NCBI GenBank assembly: GCA_015066295.1
Contig: SVOR01000002.1
Coordinates: forward strand, 1 to 64,000
From: Oscillospiraceae bacterium
Lineage (GTDB): Bacteria > Bacillota > Clostridia > Oscillospirales > Acutalibacteraceae
DNA: 64,000 nt
Direction of reading: 5' to 3'
The notes below the pieces were generated by a model. That model was given only the letters and a program-made list of their open reading frames with translations. It ran no database searches and had not been told where the DNA came from. This document shows, in pieces, positions 1 through 11,197 of this stretch (within the stretch, counting starts at the first letter, position 1; the number at the start of each line of letters is the position of its first letter). Position numbers and translations under genes: made by a program.

Positions 1-1002
1 TGCGTTGTGTCGGTATTTGCCGCCTGCGATAAAAAGATGGGAAAGAGCGGTAAAAGAGAGGCATATAATTACGATATGACCGATTACGTTACCCTCGGTA
101 AATATAAGGGCATTGAGGTTGATTCATCGTCGGAAACCTTCAAAAACTATTATAACTCATTTTTCGAGAGCGACGTAGCTGCTAAAAACGCCTATGCCAG
201 CGCCGAAGTAATTCAGAAGAAGGACATCGCCAATATCGACTATTCGGGCAAAATTGCCAAAACCGGCAAGGTGTTTGAGGGCGGTACTGCCGAGAAACAG
301 GATTTAGTAATCGGCTCAGGTGCATTTATCCCCGGCTTTGAGGATCAGCTTGTTGGCGCCAAGGTTGGTGAAACCGTCATCGTTAAGGTTACCTTCCCGA
401 AGGATTACGGCAGTACAGAGCTTGCAGGTAAGCGCGCTGACTTTACTGTAAAGGTAAACTCTATTAAGAGAATGCCCGAGCTTACAAACGAGGTTGCCGT
501 TAAGCTTGGCTTTAAGGATTTAAAAGAATACGAAGCCGATTTAAAGGACCGCGTTGTTGAAAACGTGCTTTATGAAATGCTTCTTTCATCTAAGGATTTC
601 GTTATAAAGAGCTATCCTAAGGAGGAAAAGGCAAGATACGATAAAATGTACAACGACTATATGTCATACGCCGAGCAGCAGGCAGCTGCTTACAATGCTC
701 AGTACGGCACAAATATGGCCGCCACGGATATGCTTTATTATATGACGGGTATGACCTCCGACCAGTTTAAGTCATATTATGATTCAGCCTTAAAGAGTGA
801 GCTTATTTTCTACGCTATATTTGATGCTGAGAAACTAAGATACACCGAGGATGATTATAAAGCTAATTTAGACGAGATGGCAAAGAACGACGGCACAACA
901 GCCGAAGAAACCGAGGCAAATTACGAGAAATGGGTTCTCGAAACAAGCACCATTAAAAAGGTAGCTATGAAATTCGTCGTTGAAAACGCGATTGTAAAAT
1001 AA
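1..1002 (+). CDS. Trigger-factor/FKBP-like peptidyl-prolyl isomerase, probable lipoprotein (5' partial)
   Basis: The frame is open to the left edge of the window, so the true start lies upstream. The visible N-terminus reads CVVSVFAACDKK. A hydrophobic run ending in Ala-Ala-Cys fits the end of a lipoprotein signal peptide, with that Cys as the lipidated residue. Then comes an FKBP-type domain (about residues 75-155 of the visible part, with DYSGKI, GSGAFIPGFE and FPKDYG). It is arranged as in trigger factor and followed by a trigger-factor-like helical C-terminal region. The ribosome-binding N-terminal domain of trigger factor is absent from the visible part. Likely role: extracytoplasmic folding or proline isomerisation at the outer face of the membrane. 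The domain call is firm; membrane anchoring is inferred from a truncated end. Confidence 0.8.
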   Translation, partial: CVVSVFAACDKKMGKSGKREAYNYDMTDYVTLGKYKGIEVDSSSETFKNYYNSFFESDVAAKNAYASAEVIQKKDIANIDYSGKIAKTGKVFEGGTAEKQDLVIGSGAFIPGFEDQLVGAKVGETVIVKVTFPKDYGSTELAGKRADFTVKVNSIKRMPELTNEVAVKLGFKDLKEYEADLKDRVVENVLYEMLLSSKDFVIKSYPKEEKARYDKMYNDYMSYAEQQAAAYNAQYGTNMAATDMLYYMTGMTSDQFKSYYDSALKSELIFYAIFDAEKLRYTEDDYKANLDEMAKNDGTTAEETEANYEKWVLETSTIKKVAMKFVVENAIVK

Positions 1003-1013
1003 ACACCAAAACA

Positions 1014-1044
1014 AACCACCGCTTGACTGCAAGCGGTGGTTTTT
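1014..1044 (+). terminator. Intrinsic terminator (copy 1 of an identical pair)
   Basis: Perfect 12-bp stem AACCACCGCTTG/CAAGCGGTGGTT with loop ACTG and a short T run, 11 nt after the foldase stop codon. A 30-bp identical copy lies at 2404-2433. Confidence 0.9.
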
Positions 1045-1051
1045 GCAATAA

Positions 1052-1080
1052 TTGACAATTTATTGTTGTGGGGCTATAAT
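1052..1080 (+). promoter_or_regulatory. SigA-type promoter for the 1106-2392 gene pair
   Basis: Consensus TTGACA (1052-1057), 17-bp spacer, consensus TATAAT (1075-1080). It starts 8 bp after the terminator, so the two following genes have their own transcription unit. Confidence 0.85.
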
Positions 1081-1105
1081 GAAGTTATAAAAAAGGGGGG
1101 CCGTT

Positions 1106-1465
1106 ATGAAGTTGTTTTTAATTTCGTTTTGTATGTTTCTGGCAAACCTTTTATGCGTCGTGTTAATTGGCTTTTCGGGTATACAAAATTTTTTAACTGC
1201 GGGCATATATTTCTTGCCTATTGCAATAGATATAACGGCAGTGTTCTTAATTTATAAGTCTAAACCCAAGCAGATAAATTTATCGTTTATTATTTTATTG
1301 GCATTATTTTTGGTGCTTTCAGTGGCCTCAGGTCTTGTGTTTTATTTAATAGATGGTTCACTTGTATCAGTAATTGCACTCGGCACATTTGTCACAATTT
1401 TTGATGTCGCGCCGTTATTATTAGTGTTGCTGATATTTAATTTTTGGAGGGCAACGTCTAAATAA
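1106..1465 (+). CDS. Small hydrophobic membrane protein, unknown function
   Basis: 119 aa, almost entirely hydrophobic, with about four predicted transmembrane segments (roughly residues 3-22, 27-50, 58-82 and 88-112) and few charged residues outside a short KSKPKQ loop. A purine-rich AAAAAGGGGGG site precedes the ATG. It is the first gene of a two-gene unit, 18 nt before the lipoprotein gene at 1484. I do not recognise the family. A frame starting at 1036 overlaps it but lacks a good ribosome binding site. Base composition is visibly more AT-rich than rpoB downstream, which suggests accessory DNA. Confidence 0.6.
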   Translation: MKLFLISFCMFLANLLCVVLIGFSGIQNFLTAGIYFLPIAIDITAVFLIYKSKPKQINLSFIILLALFLVLSVASGLVFYLIDGSLVSVIALGTFVTIFDVAPLLLVLLIFNFWRATSK

Positions 1466-1483
1466 ACGAGAGGTGGTAGTTGT

Positions 1484-2392
1484 ATGAAAAAATTATTCGT
1501 CAGTATTTTATCTGTTGTTTTGGCGGTTTTGTGTACCGGTTGTGTATTTGCAATAAATCAAGTTGATGATTATGAGCAAGAATCCAATAAAGAAGTCAGT
1601 TTTAATCCCTCGTTTTCACTTGATGTTTACGAAATAGAGAGGGAGTTTTTAAATTCGTTCGTTGTCCATTGTTCTATTAAAGAGTTAGAAAAATGTGAAA
1701 AGCAGGAATTACAATATAATAAAAACATAGGTTATTATTTTATCAGAGAAGGTATGAGTCGGTTTACTGTAGAGCAGTCAGTGATAGATTTTATTGATGA
1801 TAAAGAAGAAATAACAAAATATTTAACTGAAAACAATATAGATGCAAAGGTAGAATATACTGCTTTGCTTATTGCACCCCACACCCCGATAACTTTATAT
1901 GCTAAAACCGATGATGGTAATTTTTTCATTACCATAAATGAAGACATAGAAGATGTCGGATATGTTTACCGCCTTTATACACAAGATGAGTTTAAGGAAA
2001 AGTTCACCCTGAAAATCGGTAGTCTCACAATTGAAGGAAAAGAAAGCGCTATAAAAACTAAGGTTTATTTCAAAAGTGCTGACATTCCGTTGCTTGCAAC
2101 ATTAAAGGAATTTGGTGCAGAGGTTAAAGAAGGCTCGAGATACAGCAAAATAAAGATAGGTGGCAAAACCTACTATATTGATTTAGAAAAACCTAATCTT
2201 TACATCCCTTTAAAGAAAAAACAAAATCTCTTATATCAAATTGCTGGCGGAAGGACTTTTGTTTATGCTGAAGATGGGGATATTATGGTTGATGATGCTA
2301 CGCTAAATTATATTTTATATAAAATGGGCGTTAAAGTTGATATAATTGTAGATTGGAAAACCGCCAATGTCAGTATGAATAAAAGAGTATAA
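1484..2392 (+). CDS. Putative lipoprotein with a copper-amine-oxidase-N-like (stalk) C-terminal domain
   Basis: 302 aa. MKK followed by a hydrophobic run to LCTGC gives a likely lipoprotein signal with Cys20 as the lipid-bearing residue. The middle part is charged and not recognised. The C-terminal ~120 residues (DIPLLATLKEFGAEV, later VDDATLNYILYKMGV, ending in VDWKTANVSM) resemble the short beta-rich domain annotated as copper amine oxidase N-terminal-like, common on surface proteins of Gram-positives and not itself an oxidase. GAGAGGTGG precedes the ATG. It is the second gene of the pair driven from 1052 and ends just before a duplicate of the upstream terminator. Exposure on the outer membrane face is inferred; function unknown. 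Confidence 0.6.
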   Translation: MKKLFVSILSVVLAVLCTGCVFAINQVDDYEQESNKEVSFNPSFSLDVYEIEREFLNSFVVHCSIKELEKCEKQELQYNKNIGYYFIREGMSRFTVEQSVIDFIDDKEEITKYLTENNIDAKVEYTALLIAPHTPITLYAKTDDGNFFITINEDIEDVGYVYRLYTQDEFKEKFTLKIGSLTIEGKESAIKTKVYFKSADIPLLATLKEFGAEVKEGSRYSKIKIGGKTYYIDLEKPNLYIPLKKKQNLLYQIAGGRTFVYAEDGDIMVDDATLNYILYKMGVKVDIIVDWKTANVSMNKRV

Positions 2393-2403
2393 CTGAATAT
2401 AAG

Positions 2404-2440
2404 AACCACCGCTTGACTGCAAGCGGTGGTTTTCTTTTTT
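2404..2440 (+). terminator. Intrinsic terminator (copy 2 of an identical pair)
   Basis: Same hairpin as 1014-1044, followed here by TTTCTTTTTT. It closes the two-gene unit. Confidence 0.9.
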
Positions 2441-2501
2441 ATGTAAAAATGTCCTATATTATATTTATATAATAAAAAACAAAAAAATTCTCAAAAAGGG
2501 C

Positions 2502-2530
2502 TTGACTAATTGCAAAAAGTGGAATATAAT
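2502..2530 (+). promoter_or_regulatory. SigA-type promoter for rpoBC
   Basis: TTGACT (2502-2507), 17-bp spacer, TATAAT (2525-2530). It implies a leader of about 140 nt before rpoB. The leader is T-rich and I see no recognisable ribosomal-protein or riboswitch element in it. Confidence 0.8.
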
Positions 2531-2678
2531 GTTAAATTACTGATGATGGGTTAATATGCGCCTTTTTTGGCCTGTTTTTTCGACATTATACTAAAAAGCG
2601 TTATTTTTTCCGTCAAATATTGTTTCTAAATGCAGATTGAAAAATTTGCATAATTTTAAGAGGAGTGATTGTTAACCT

Positions 2679-5600
2679 ATGGAGTCTACAGCAATGGTAA
2701 AGCCTGTCCAGCTGGGTAAAAACACTCGTATGAGTTTCTCTAAAATCAATGAAGTTATTGATATGCCTAACCTCATTGAAATTCAGAAGGATTCATACAA
2801 ATGGTTTGTTGAAGAGGGTCTTAGAGAGGTCTTTGACGAAATGTCTTCAATAACCGATTACACAGGTAATCTTGTTTTGGATTTTATCGACTATCGTTTC
2901 GAGACAACACCAAAATACAGCATTACAGAGTGTAAATCCCGAGACACCACCTATGCGGTTCCGCTTCGTGCTACTGCACGTCTGTTAAATAATGAAACAG
3001 GCGAAATCAAAGAAAGCGAAGTATTTATGGGCGATTTCCCGCTTATGACCGAGTCCGGTACCTTTGTTATCAATGGTGCTGAGCGTGCTATAGTTTCACA
3101 GCTCGTTCGTTCGCCCGGTGTTTATTATGGTGTAAAAATTGATGAAAAGACCGGTAAAAAGCTTTTCAATTCAACCATTATACCTAACCGTGGTGCTTGG
3201 CTTGAGTATGAAACCGACCTTAATGATATTGTTTATGTAAGAATAGACAAGAACCGTAAGTTGCCCATCACAACCTTTATTCGCGCTTTGGGTATTACTA
3301 CTAACGAGCAGATTCGTCAGCTTATCGGCGACGACGTTAAGCTCAGCGCTACGTTTGATAAGGACTCAACCACCACAACAGAGGATGCTCTTATCGAGGT
3401 TTATAAAAAGCTTCGTCCGGGCGAGCCTGCAACGGTTGAAGGCTCACAGAATTATATCGCGCAGTTATTCTTTGATGCTCGCAGATATGATTTGTCGCGC
3501 GTGGGCAGATACAAATATAATAAGAAGCTTTCCTTGGCTGCAAGAATTACAGGCAAGGTGCTTTCACGTCCCGCTGTTGACCCCATGACCGGTGAGGTTT
3601 TGGCAGAGGCAGGACAACTTATAAATAAGGAAGCAGCTCTTGAAATGCAGCGCAAGGGTGTTAGTGAGGTATATCTTGACGTGCTTGATGCCGATGGCAA
3701 AAAGAACGAAATCAAGATTCTCACAAACGGCATGGTTGATATTAAGGATTTCCTGAGCTTTGACGTTGCCGACTTGGGCGTTAACGAGAACGTTTCCTTT
3801 AACGTATTAAAAGAAATACTCGAAAACAACGAAAGCGAAGAGGATATCAGAGAGGCAATCTCGGTTAAGATTGACGAGCTCATCCCCAAACACATCGTTG
3901 TTGATGATATTTTTGCTTCAATCAACTACTTCTTCCAGTTATCAAACGGTATCGGTAACGTTGATGATATCGACCACCTTGGTAACCGTCGTATTCGCTC
4001 GGTAGGTGAGTTGTTGCAGAACCAGTTCCGCATCGGCTTTAGCCGTATGGAGCGTGTTGTTCGCGAGAAAATGACACTTCAGGCACAGGATGTTGACGCT
4101 GTTACTCCTCAGTCACTTGTTAATATCAGACCTATTGTTGCCGCAATTAAAGAATTCTTCGGTTCATCACCGCTTTCACAGTTTATGGACCAGACCAACC
4201 CGCTTTCTGAGCTTACTCACAAGCGTCGTTTATCAGCTCTTGGTCCCGGTGGTCTTTCACGTGACCGTGCATCCTTCGAGGTTCGTGACGTTCACTATAC
4301 ACACTATGGTCGTATGTGTCCGATTGAGACTCCTGAAGGTCCTAACATCGGTCTTATCTCTTATCTTGCTACCTTTGCTAAGATAAATGAATACGGCTTC
4401 ATCGAAACTCCTTTCCGTAAGGTTGATAAGGCTACAGGCCGAGTTCTTGACGAGGTTATCTATGTAACCGCTGACGAAGAGGACGAATATATTGTTGCAC
4501 AGGCAAATGAGCCACTCGATAGCGAAGGCCATTTCGTTAACGCAAAGGTTAACGCTCGTTTCCAGGACCGCTTCCTTGAAATTGAGGCTAAGGAAGTTGA
4601 CCTTATGGACGTATCGCCTAAGATGGTTGTTTCGGTTGCTACCGCTATGATTCCGTTCCTTGAGAACGACGATACCAACCGTGCGCTCATGGGCTCTAAC
4701 ATGCAGAAGCAGGCTGTTCCGCTTCTCGTTACCGAAAGTCCTATCGTTGCTACCGGTATGGAATACAAGGCTGCCGTTGACTCCGGCGTTGTTGTTCTTG
4801 CAAAGCGTGCAGGTACAGTTGTAAACGTTAGTGCCGATACAATTAAGATTAAGGCAGAAAACGGCGAAATTGATGAGTACAACCTCATTAAGTTCTTGCG
4901 TTCTAACCACGGCACCTGTATCAACCAGAAGCCTATCGTTTCACTTGGCCAGAAGGTTGAGGTTAACGAGGTTATCGCTGATGGTCCTGCTACAAACAAT
5001 GGTGAAATCAGCCTTGGTCGTAATGCCCTTATCGGCTTTATGACTTGGGAAGGTTATAACTACGAGGACGCTGTTCTCATAAATGAAAAACTCGTTCGCG
5101 AGGATATGTACACCTCTATTCATATTGCAGAATATGAGCTTGAGGCAAGAGATACCAAGCTTGGACCTGAGGAAATCACAAGAGATATCCCCAACGTTGG
5201 TGAGGATGCTCTTAAAGACCTTGATGAGCGCGGTATTATCCGTGTTGGTGCAGAGGTTACCGCAGGTGATATCCTTGTTGGTAAGGTTACACCTAAGGGT
5301 GAAACCGAGCTTACTGCAGAAGAAAGACTTCTTCGTGCAATCTTTGGTGAGAAGGCAAGAGAGGTTAGAGATACTTCACTTCGCGTTCCTCACGGTGAAT
5401 ATGGTACAATTGTTGACGTTAAGGTATTCTCACGCGAAAATGCGTCTGAGTTAAGCCCCGGCGTAAACCTTGTTGTACGTTGCTATATCGCACAGAAGCG
5501 TAAGATTTCTGTTGGTGATAAGATGGCTGGTCGTCACGGTAATAAGGGTGTTGTTTCACGCATTCTTCCGAGTGAGGACATGCCGTTCTTACCCGATGGT

Positions 5601-6392
5601 ACACCGCTTGATATAGTTCTTAATCCGCTCGGCGTTCCTTCCCGTATGAACATCGGTCAGGTGCTCGAAGTTCACTTGGGATATGCTGCTAAGGCACTCG
5701 GTTGGAAGATTTGTACACCTGTATTTGACGGTGCTCACGAGTCTGATATCAGAGAATGCTTTAGAATGGCAGGCATGCCCGAAGACGGTAAAACTCAACT
5801 CTATGATGGCCGTACAGGTGAGCCGTTTGATAACCGTGTAACCGTTGGTTATATGTATTATCTCAAGCTCCATCACCTTGTTGATGATAAGATTCACGCT
5901 CGTTCAACCGGTCCTTACTCACTCGTTACTCAGCAGCCGCTCGGTGGTAAAGCACAGTTCGGTGGTCAGCGTTTCGGTGAAATGGAAGTTTGGGCACTTG
6001 AAGCTTATGGCGCTGCTTATACACTTCAGGAAATTCTTACCGTTAAGTCGGATGACGTTGTAGGTCGTGTTAAGACTTACGAGTCCATCGTTAAGGGTCA
6101 GAACGTTCCGCGTGCAGGCATCCCCGAGTCGTTTAAGGTTCTTATTAAGGAGTTGCAGTCACTCGGTCTCGACGTTAAGGTGCTTGACGGCGAAAATCAA
6201 GAGGTAGATTTAAAGCAGAGCTTTGAAGAGGATGAGGAACTCGGTCTTGTTCCTGCCGACTACGAGCCTGCACTCGAAGAAGTGAACGTTGCTGATGATT
6301 TAAGCGGTTTCGGCTTGCAGGATGAAAACGGCGACGATATAGTTGAAGGTACCGTCGATGCAGATGAGTACAATGACCAAGATAATATTTAA
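2679..6392 (+). CDS. rpoB: DNA-directed RNA polymerase beta subunit
   Basis: 1237 aa, the normal size for Clostridia. Catalytic core subunit of RNA polymerase. The rifampicin-pocket segment is intact ([14 protein letters not shown], then [19 protein letters not shown]). Asp, His and Ser stand at the positions equivalent to E. coli 516, 526 and 531, so the sequence looks wild type for rifampicin sensitivity. The C-terminal [15 protein letters not shown] and [20 protein letters not shown] blocks are present. The acidic tail ([16 protein letters not shown]) is typical of Firmicutes. The start follows AAGAGGAGTG with 13-nt spacing; an in-frame Met six codons in is a less likely alternative. rpoC follows after 14 nt. 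Confidence 0.99.
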   Translation: MESTAMVKPVQLGKNTRMSFSKINEVIDMPNLIEIQKDSYKWFVEEGLREVFDEMSSITDYTGNLVLDFIDYRFETTPKYSITECKSRDTTYAVPLRATARLLNNETGEIKESEVFMGDFPLMTESGTFVINGAERAIVSQLVRSPGVYYGVKIDEKTGKKLFNSTIIPNRGAWLEYETDLNDIVYVRIDKNRKLPITTFIRALGITTNEQIRQLIGDDVKLSATFDKDSTTTTEDALIEVYKKLRPGEPATVEGSQNYIAQLFFDARRYDLSRVGRYKYNKKLSLAARITGKVLSRPAVDPMTGEVLAEAGQLINKEAALEMQRKGVSEVYLDVLDADGKKNEIKILTNGMVDIKDFLSFDVADLGVNENVSFNVLKEILENNESEEDIREAISVKIDELIPKHIVVDDIFASINYFFQLSNGIGNVDDIDHLGNRRIRSVGELLQNQFRIGFSRMERVVREKMTLQAQDVDAVTPQSLVNIRPIVAAIKEFFGSSPLSQFMDQTNPLSELTHKRRLSALGPGGLSRDRASFEVRDVHYTHYGRMCPIETPEGPNIGLISYLATFAKINEYGFIETPFRKVDKATGRVLDEVIYVTADEEDEYIVAQANEPLDSEGHFVNAKVNARFQDRFLEIEAKEVDLMDVSPKMVVSVATAMIPFLENDDTNRALMGSNMQKQAVPLLVTESPIVATGMEYKAAVDSGVVVLAKRAGTVVNVSADTIKIKAENGEIDEYNLIKFLRSNHGTCINQKPIVSLGQKVEVNEVIADGPATNNGEISLGRNALIGFMTWEGYNYEDAVLINEKLVREDMYTSIHIAEYELEARDTKLGPEEITRDIPNVGEDALKDLDERGIIRVGAEVTAGDILVGKVTPKGETELTAEERLLRAIFGEKAREVRDTSLRVPHGEYGTIVDVKVFSRENASELSPGVNLVVRCYIAQKRKISVGDKMAGRHGNKGVVSRILPSEDMPFLPDGTPLDIVLNPLGVPSRMNIGQVLEVHLGYAAKALGWKICTPVFDGAHESDIRECFRMAGMPEDGKTQLYDGRTGEPFDNRVTVGYMYYLKLHHLVDDKIHARSTGPYSLVTQQPLGGKAQFGGQRFGEMEVWALEAYGAAYTLQEILTVKSDDVVGRVKTYESIVKGQNVPRAGIPESFKVLIKELQSLGLDVKVLDGENQEVDLKQSFEEDEELGLVPADYEPALEEVNVADDLSGFGLQDENGDDIVEGTVDADEYNDQDNI

Positions 6393-6406
6393 GGAGGATA
6401 AGGCAA

Positions 6407-9400
6407 ATGGAAGGTATTGAATTTGAATCAATTAAAATTGGCCTAGCGTCTCCTGAACAAATCAGAAGCTGGTCATACGGCGAAATTACAAAGCCCGAGA
6501 CTATTAACTATAGAACCCTAAAGCCCGAACCGGGCGGCCTTTTCTGCGAAAAGATTTTTGGACCTACTAAGGACTGGGAATGTCATTGCGGTAAGTACAA
6601 GAGAATTCGTTATAAAGGTAAGGTTTGTGAACGCTGCGGTGTTGAGGTTACACGTGCAAAGGTACGTCGTGAGCGTATGGGTATCATTGAGCTCGCAGCT
6701 CCCGTTTCACACATCTGGTATTTCAAGACCATCCCGTCACGTATGGGATTGGTGCTTGATATAACACCTAAGGCTCTTGAGCAGGTTCTTTATTTCTCAC
6801 AATATATCGTTATTGACCCCGGTACTACTCCGCTTGAGAAAAAACAGCTTCTCACAGAAAATCAGTACCGTGATATGTACGAAAAATACGAAGATGATTT
6901 CCGTGCAGGTATGGGCGCAGAGGCTATTAAGGAGCTCCTCGAGGAAATTGACCTCGACGAAACCTGTAATGACCTTCGCAAAAAGCTTGAAACTGCAACA
7001 GGACAGAACAGAATTCGTATTTTCAAGCGTCTTGAGGTATTAGAGGCTTTCCGTGCTTCAGGTAACCGTCCTGAATGGATGATTCTTGATGCTATTCCGG
7101 TTATTCCGCCCGATATTCGTCCTATGGTTCAGCTTGATGGCGGACGTTTCGCTACAAGTGACCTAAACGACCTTTATCGTCGTGTTATTAACCGTAATAA
7201 CCGTTTGAAGAGACTTCTCGAGCTTGGCGCACCTGATATTATTGTAAGAAACGAAAAGAGAATGTTGCAGGAGGCTGTTGACGCACTTATCGATAACGGT
7301 CGTCGCGGTAAGCCTGTTACAGGTCCTAACAACAGAGCCTTAAAATCTCTTTCTGATATGCTTAAGGGTAAGCAGGGTCGTTTCCGTCAGAACCTTCTCG
7401 GTAAGCGTGTTGACTATTCGGGTCGTTCGGTTATCGTTGTTGGACCTGAACTTAAGATGTACCAGTGCGGTCTTCCTAAGGAAATGGCACTTGAGCTCTT
7501 TAAGCCCTTCGTTATGAAGCGCCTTGTTGAAACCAAGATTGCTACAAATATTAAGACTGCACGTAAGATGGTTGACCGTGCTTCTACAGAAATCTGGGAT
7601 GCACTCGAAACCGTTATTAAGGAACACCCCGTTCTTCTTAACCGTGCTCCTACACTTCACAGACTCGGTATTCAGGCATTTGAGCCCGTACTTGTTGAGG
7701 GTAAGGCATTAAAGCTTCATCCGCTTGCTTGTACAGCGTACAACGCCGACTTCGACGGCGACCAGATGGCTGTTCACGTACCGCTTTCTGCAGAGGCACA
7801 GGCCGAAGCAAGATTCCTTATGCTTTGTGCTAACAACCTCTTAAAACCGTCTGACGGTAAGCCTGTTGCCGTTCCTACACAGGATATGGTTCTCGGTTCT
7901 TATTACTTAACACTCGTTAAGACAGACGAGCCGGGCACAAACAAGGTTTTCCGCGACAAGAACGAGGCTATTATGGCCTATAACGACGGTGTTATCGGAC
8001 TTCACGCACCGATTCGTGTACGCTTTACTAAGGATGGCGTAAGTCAGCTCGTTTGGTGTACCGTTGGCTTCCTTATCTTCAACGAATCTATTCCTCAGGA
8101 TTTAGGCTTCGTTAATCGTAATGATGAAAAGCATGCGCTCGACCTTGAATGGTGCTTCCATCTTGCTGATGAGGATAAGAAGTTTATTGAGTCAAGTGAT
8201 GATATAATTCAGAATAAGGTTGGCAAGAAGCAGCTTGGTAAAATTATTGACCGTTGTATCGCTAAGCACGGTACAAGTGAGTCGGCAATCGTGCTTGATA
8301 ACGTAAAGGCAACAGGCTTTAAGTATTCAACACAGGGTGCCGTTACGGTTGCTGTAATCGATGCCGTTATTCCTGAAAAGAAGAAGGAAATCATCGCTGA
8401 AGCTGAAAAAGAAATCGACGGCGTTACAAGAAAGTTCAAGCGTGGTCTTATCAGCGACGCTGAGCGTAGTAACCTCGTTATTAAGATTTGGAACAAGGCA
8501 ACCGAGGACGTTGCTGATGCACTTAAGGGCAACCTTGATGAGTTCAACCCCATATTCATGATGGCTGACTCGGGCGCCCGTGGTTCTATGAGCCAGATCA
8601 GACAGCTTGCAGGTATGCGTGGTCTTATCGCCAATACTGCAGGTAAGGTTATCGAAGTTCCGATTCGTGCTAACTATCGTGAAGGTCTTAACGTACTTGA
8701 GTACTTTATTTCTTCTCGTGGTGCTCGTAAGGGTCTTGCCGATACAGCTCTTCGTACAGCTGACTCGGGTTACCTTACACGTCGTCTTGTTGACGTATCA
8801 CAGGACGTTATTATTTGTGATGACGATTGCGAAACTACAGAAGGTCTTACAGTAAGTGATATTAAGGACGGCAACCACGTTCTTGAAACCTTAGAGGAAA
8901 GACTTATCGGTCGTTTCTTGCTCAACGACTTTGTTGATGAGAAGACCGGCGAGGTTCTCGTTTCTAAGGATAAGATGATGACCGAAGAGGATGCTAAGTT
9001 AATTCTTGACACAGGCGCTACAAGCGTTACCATCCGTTCAATTCTTACCTGCCACAGTCACCACGGCGTATGCCGCAAGTGCTATGGTGCAAACCTTGCA
9101 ACCGGCAAGGCTGTTACTAAGGGTGAGGCTGTTGGTATCATCGCCGCTCAGTCAATCGGTGAGCCTGGTACACAGCTTACAATGCGTACCTTCCATACAG
9201 GTGGTATCGCAAGTACAGAGGATATTACACAAGGTTTGCCGCGTGTTGAAGAATTGTTTGAAGCACGTAGACCTAAGCGTTGCGGTCTTATCGCAAAAAT
9301 CGATGGTACTGTTCGTATTACCGAAGAGAAGAAGAGCAACGTTATTGTTATAACCAATAAAGAAACTCTTGAGGAAGAGAAGATAGGTATTCCTTACGGC

Positions 9401-10000
9401 ATCAATCCGCTTGTTAACAACGGTGATGAGGTTAAGGCAGGCGACTCACTCATTTCGGGTGCTAAGTATCCGCAGGATATTTTAGAGGCTCAGGGTGCAG
9501 AGGCTGTTCAGGAGTATATTATTGCTGAAATCCAGAACGCTTACCGCACACAGGGTGTTGATATCAATGATAAACACATTGAGGTTATCATCCGTCAGAT
9601 GATGCGCAAGCAGGTTGTTACCAACCCCGGTTCTACCGAGTTGATTCTTGGCAGTAAGTACGAATACGCCGACATCTCAAATGCTAACAAGGCAATTAAG
9701 GCACGTATGGAAGCAGGGGAAGAGGGACTTGAACTCGCCGAGTACAAGCCGACTCTACTTGGTATTACCAAGGCATCTCTCGCTACCGATTCGTTCCTAT
9801 CGGCCGCTTCCTTCCAGGAGACCACACGTGTTCTTACCGATGCCGCAATTAAGGGTAAGGTTGACCCGTTGTTCGGTCTTAAGGAAAATGTTATCATTGG
9901 TAAGCTTGTACCTGCAGGTACAGGTATGCGTTCAAATCAGATTACTACTGAAAACGCATATATCGAAAGCTATGCCGAGGAAACAGTAGAAGCTGAATAA
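6407..10000 (+). CDS. rpoC: DNA-directed RNA polymerase beta' subunit
   Basis: 1197 aa, full length. Carries the catalytic magnesium-binding loop NADFDGD with Asp448, Asp450 and Asp452. The N-terminal zinc site has CHCGKY followed by CERCGVE. The second zinc-binding cluster is near [13 protein letters not shown]. The bridge-helix/trigger-loop region ([36 protein letters not shown]) is intact. AAGGAGGAT immediately after the rpoB stop gives a strong site for the ATG at 6407. Co-transcribed with rpoB; ends 9 nt before a terminator stem that also carries a promoter. Confidence 0.99.
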   Translation: MEGIEFESIKIGLASPEQIRSWSYGEITKPETINYRTLKPEPGGLFCEKIFGPTKDWECHCGKYKRIRYKGKVCERCGVEVTRAKVRRERMGIIELAAPVSHIWYFKTIPSRMGLVLDITPKALEQVLYFSQYIVIDPGTTPLEKKQLLTENQYRDMYEKYEDDFRAGMGAEAIKELLEEIDLDETCNDLRKKLETATGQNRIRIFKRLEVLEAFRASGNRPEWMILDAIPVIPPDIRPMVQLDGGRFATSDLNDLYRRVINRNNRLKRLLELGAPDIIVRNEKRMLQEAVDALIDNGRRGKPVTGPNNRALKSLSDMLKGKQGRFRQNLLGKRVDYSGRSVIVVGPELKMYQCGLPKEMALELFKPFVMKRLVETKIATNIKTARKMVDRASTEIWDALETVIKEHPVLLNRAPTLHRLGIQAFEPVLVEGKALKLHPLACTAYNADFDGDQMAVHVPLSAEAQAEARFLMLCANNLLKPSDGKPVAVPTQDMVLGSYYLTLVKTDEPGTNKVFRDKNEAIMAYNDGVIGLHAPIRVRFTKDGVSQLVWCTVGFLIFNESIPQDLGFVNRNDEKHALDLEWCFHLADEDKKFIESSDDIIQNKVGKKQLGKIIDRCIAKHGTSESAIVLDNVKATGFKYSTQGAVTVAVIDAVIPEKKKEIIAEAEKEIDGVTRKFKRGLISDAERSNLVIKIWNKATEDVADALKGNLDEFNPIFMMADSGARGSMSQIRQLAGMRGLIANTAGKVIEVPIRANYREGLNVLEYFISSRGARKGLADTALRTADSGYLTRRLVDVSQDVIICDDDCETTEGLTVSDIKDGNHVLETLEERLIGRFLLNDFVDEKTGEVLVSKDKMMTEEDAKLILDTGATSVTIRSILTCHSHHGVCRKCYGANLATGKAVTKGEAVGIIAAQSIGEPGTQLTMRTFHTGGIASTEDITQGLPRVEELFEARRPKRCGLIAKIDGTVRITEEKKSNVIVITNKETLEEEKIGIPYGINPLVNNGDEVKAGDSLISGAKYPQDILEAQGAEAVQEYIIAEIQNAYRTQGVDINDKHIEVIIRQMMRKQVVTNPGSTELILGSKYEYADISNANKAIKARMEAGEEGLELAEYKPTLLGITKASLATDSFLSAASFQETTRVLTDAAIKGKVDPLFGLKENVIIGKLVPAGTGMRSNQITTENAYIESYAEETVEAE

Positions 10001-10008
10001 AATTTTTA

Positions 10009-10055
10009 AATAACACCAATTTTAACTATTGACAACGGTTGAAATTGGTGTTATT
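10009..10055 (+). terminator. Long-stem inverted repeat after rpoC
   Basis: Perfect 14-bp stem AATAACACCAATTT (10009-10022) and AAATTGGTGTTATT (10042-10055) around a 19-nt loop. It is AT-rich with a mixed A/T tail, so it is a moderate terminator. The rpsL promoter lies within it. Confidence 0.6.
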
Positions 10056-10057
10056 AT
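10029..10057 (+). promoter_or_regulatory. Promoter for rpsL-rpsG-fusA embedded in the terminator stem
   Basis: TTGACA (10029-10034) in the loop, 17-bp spacer, TATTAT (10052-10057) overlapping the 3' arm of the inverted repeat at 10009-10055. Confidence 0.7.
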
Positions 10058-10111
10058 TATTTAGTGTGTGGCATTATGCTTTTCACATAAATTTTTGTAA
10101 GGAGGTGCGAT

Positions 10112-10537
10112 ATGCCAACCTTTAACCAGTTAGTTCGTAGCGGACGTGAAACTGTTGAGAAAAAGGCCAAGGCTCCTGCTCTTTTAAAGGGTTACAACTC
10201 TATGAAGCGTCAGCCTACCGACAATGATTCTCCACAGAAGAGAGGCGTTTGTACAGCTGTTAAGACATCTACCCCGAAAAAGCCTAACTCAGCTCTTCGT
10301 AAGATTGCCAGAGTTCGTCTTTCAAACGGTATTGAAGTTTCTGCTTATATCCCCGGTATCGGTCATAACTTGCAGGAACATAGCGTTGTTTTGATTCGTG
10401 GTGGACGTGTTAAGGACTTGCCTGGTGTGCGTTACCATATTATTAGAGGTACTCTCGATACTCAAGGCGTTGCTAAGAGAATGCAGAGTCGTTCTAAGTA
10501 TGGCGCAAAGCGTCCTAAACCAGGTGCTGCGAAATAG
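10112..10537 (+). CDS. rpsL: 30S ribosomal protein S12
   Basis: 141 aa, the longer Firmicutes form. Sits at the decoding centre of the small subunit. Contains the conserved [11 protein letters not shown] and [13 protein letters not shown] blocks, with the lysines whose mutation gives streptomycin resistance unaltered. TAAGGAGGTGCGAT gives a near-ideal ribosome binding site. First gene of the str group (rpsL, rpsG, fusA); no L7Ae-like gene lies between rpoC and rpsL. Confidence 0.99.
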   Translation: MPTFNQLVRSGRETVEKKAKAPALLKGYNSMKRQPTDNDSPQKRGVCTAVKTSTPKKPNSALRKIARVRLSNGIEVSAYIPGIGHNLQEHSVVLIRGGRVKDLPGVRYHIIRGTLDTQGVAKRMQSRSKYGAKRPKPGAAK

Positions 10538-10677
10538 TTAATTGATGAGACGAAATATCTCTGCTGCATTTAATCAAGCAGCGGCGTTTATATATAAATT
10601 TACGCCTTGCTTGGTGCTACGGGAAGTTTTGTCACTCGAGTACCTATGATATCATCATTATGAAGGAGGGAAGAAAA
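10538..10677 (+). promoter_or_regulatory. 140-nt rpsL-rpsG intercistronic region, possible S7 control site
   Basis: Unusually long spacer inside the str operon. It contains a small hairpin (GCTGC, 10-nt loop, GCAGC near 10561-10580). In E. coli the S12-S7 spacer is the S7 autoregulatory target; I see no sequence match to that element, so a similar role here is inferred from position only. Confidence 0.3.
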
Positions 10678-11148
10678 GTGCCAAGAAGAGGCTTTATTGC
10701 AAAACGTGACGTTTTGCCGGATCCGGTATACAATTCTAAAATCGTTACACGCCTTATCAACAACATCATGTTAGATGGTAAAAAGGGTGTAGCTCAGAAA
10801 ATTGTTTATGGTGCTTTCGATATTATCAGCGAAAAGACAGGAAAGGATCCTATTGAGGTTTTTGAGCAGGCTATGGAAAACGTTATGCCTCAGCTCGAAG
10901 TAAAGGCTGTTCGTAAGGGCGGTGCAACCTATCAGGTTCCTTTTGAGGTTCGCCCTGAGAGAAAGCAAACATTGGGTCTTCGTTGGTTGGCTACCTATAG
11001 CCGTACACGTTCTGAAAGAACAATGAAAGAACGTCTTGCCGGCGAAATTCTTGATGCTATAAACGGTATCGGCGGCGCAGCTAAGAAGCGTGACGATACT
11101 CATAAGATGGCAGAAGCTAACAAAGCATTTGCTCATTACAGATGGTAG
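10678..11148 (+). CDS. rpsG: 30S ribosomal protein S7
   Basis: 156 aa with a GTG start, exactly the usual S7 length. The chosen start (GTG at 10678, VPRRGF) follows GAAGGAGGGAAGAAAA. An in-frame ATG at 10660 would overlap that ribosome binding site and add six atypical residues. S7 organises the 3' domain of 16S rRNA near the exit site. Conserved [27 protein letters not shown] and [10 protein letters not shown] are present. It lies 140 nt after rpsL and 49 nt before fusA. Confidence 0.97.
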   Translation: MPRRGFIAKRDVLPDPVYNSKIVTRLINNIMLDGKKGVAQKIVYGAFDIISEKTGKDPIEVFEQAMENVMPQLEVKAVRKGGATYQVPFEVRPERKQTLGLRWLATYSRTRSERTMKERLAGEILDAINGIGGAAKKRDDTHKMAEANKAFAHYRW

Positions 11149-11197
11149 TTTAATACACAATTTATTGTTAACCGCATAATGCGGGATGGAGGTTTAT

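Noticed and set aside
1036..1257. Separate small protein at 1036-1257
   Set aside because: It overlaps the better-supported membrane protein gene at 1106, starts within the terminator tail and spans the promoter.
4257..4999. Long antisense frames inside rpoB, rpoC, fusA and purL
   Set aside because: They follow from codon bias in the sense genes, lack ribosome binding sites and show low-complexity Ser/Leu-rich sequence with no family resemblance.
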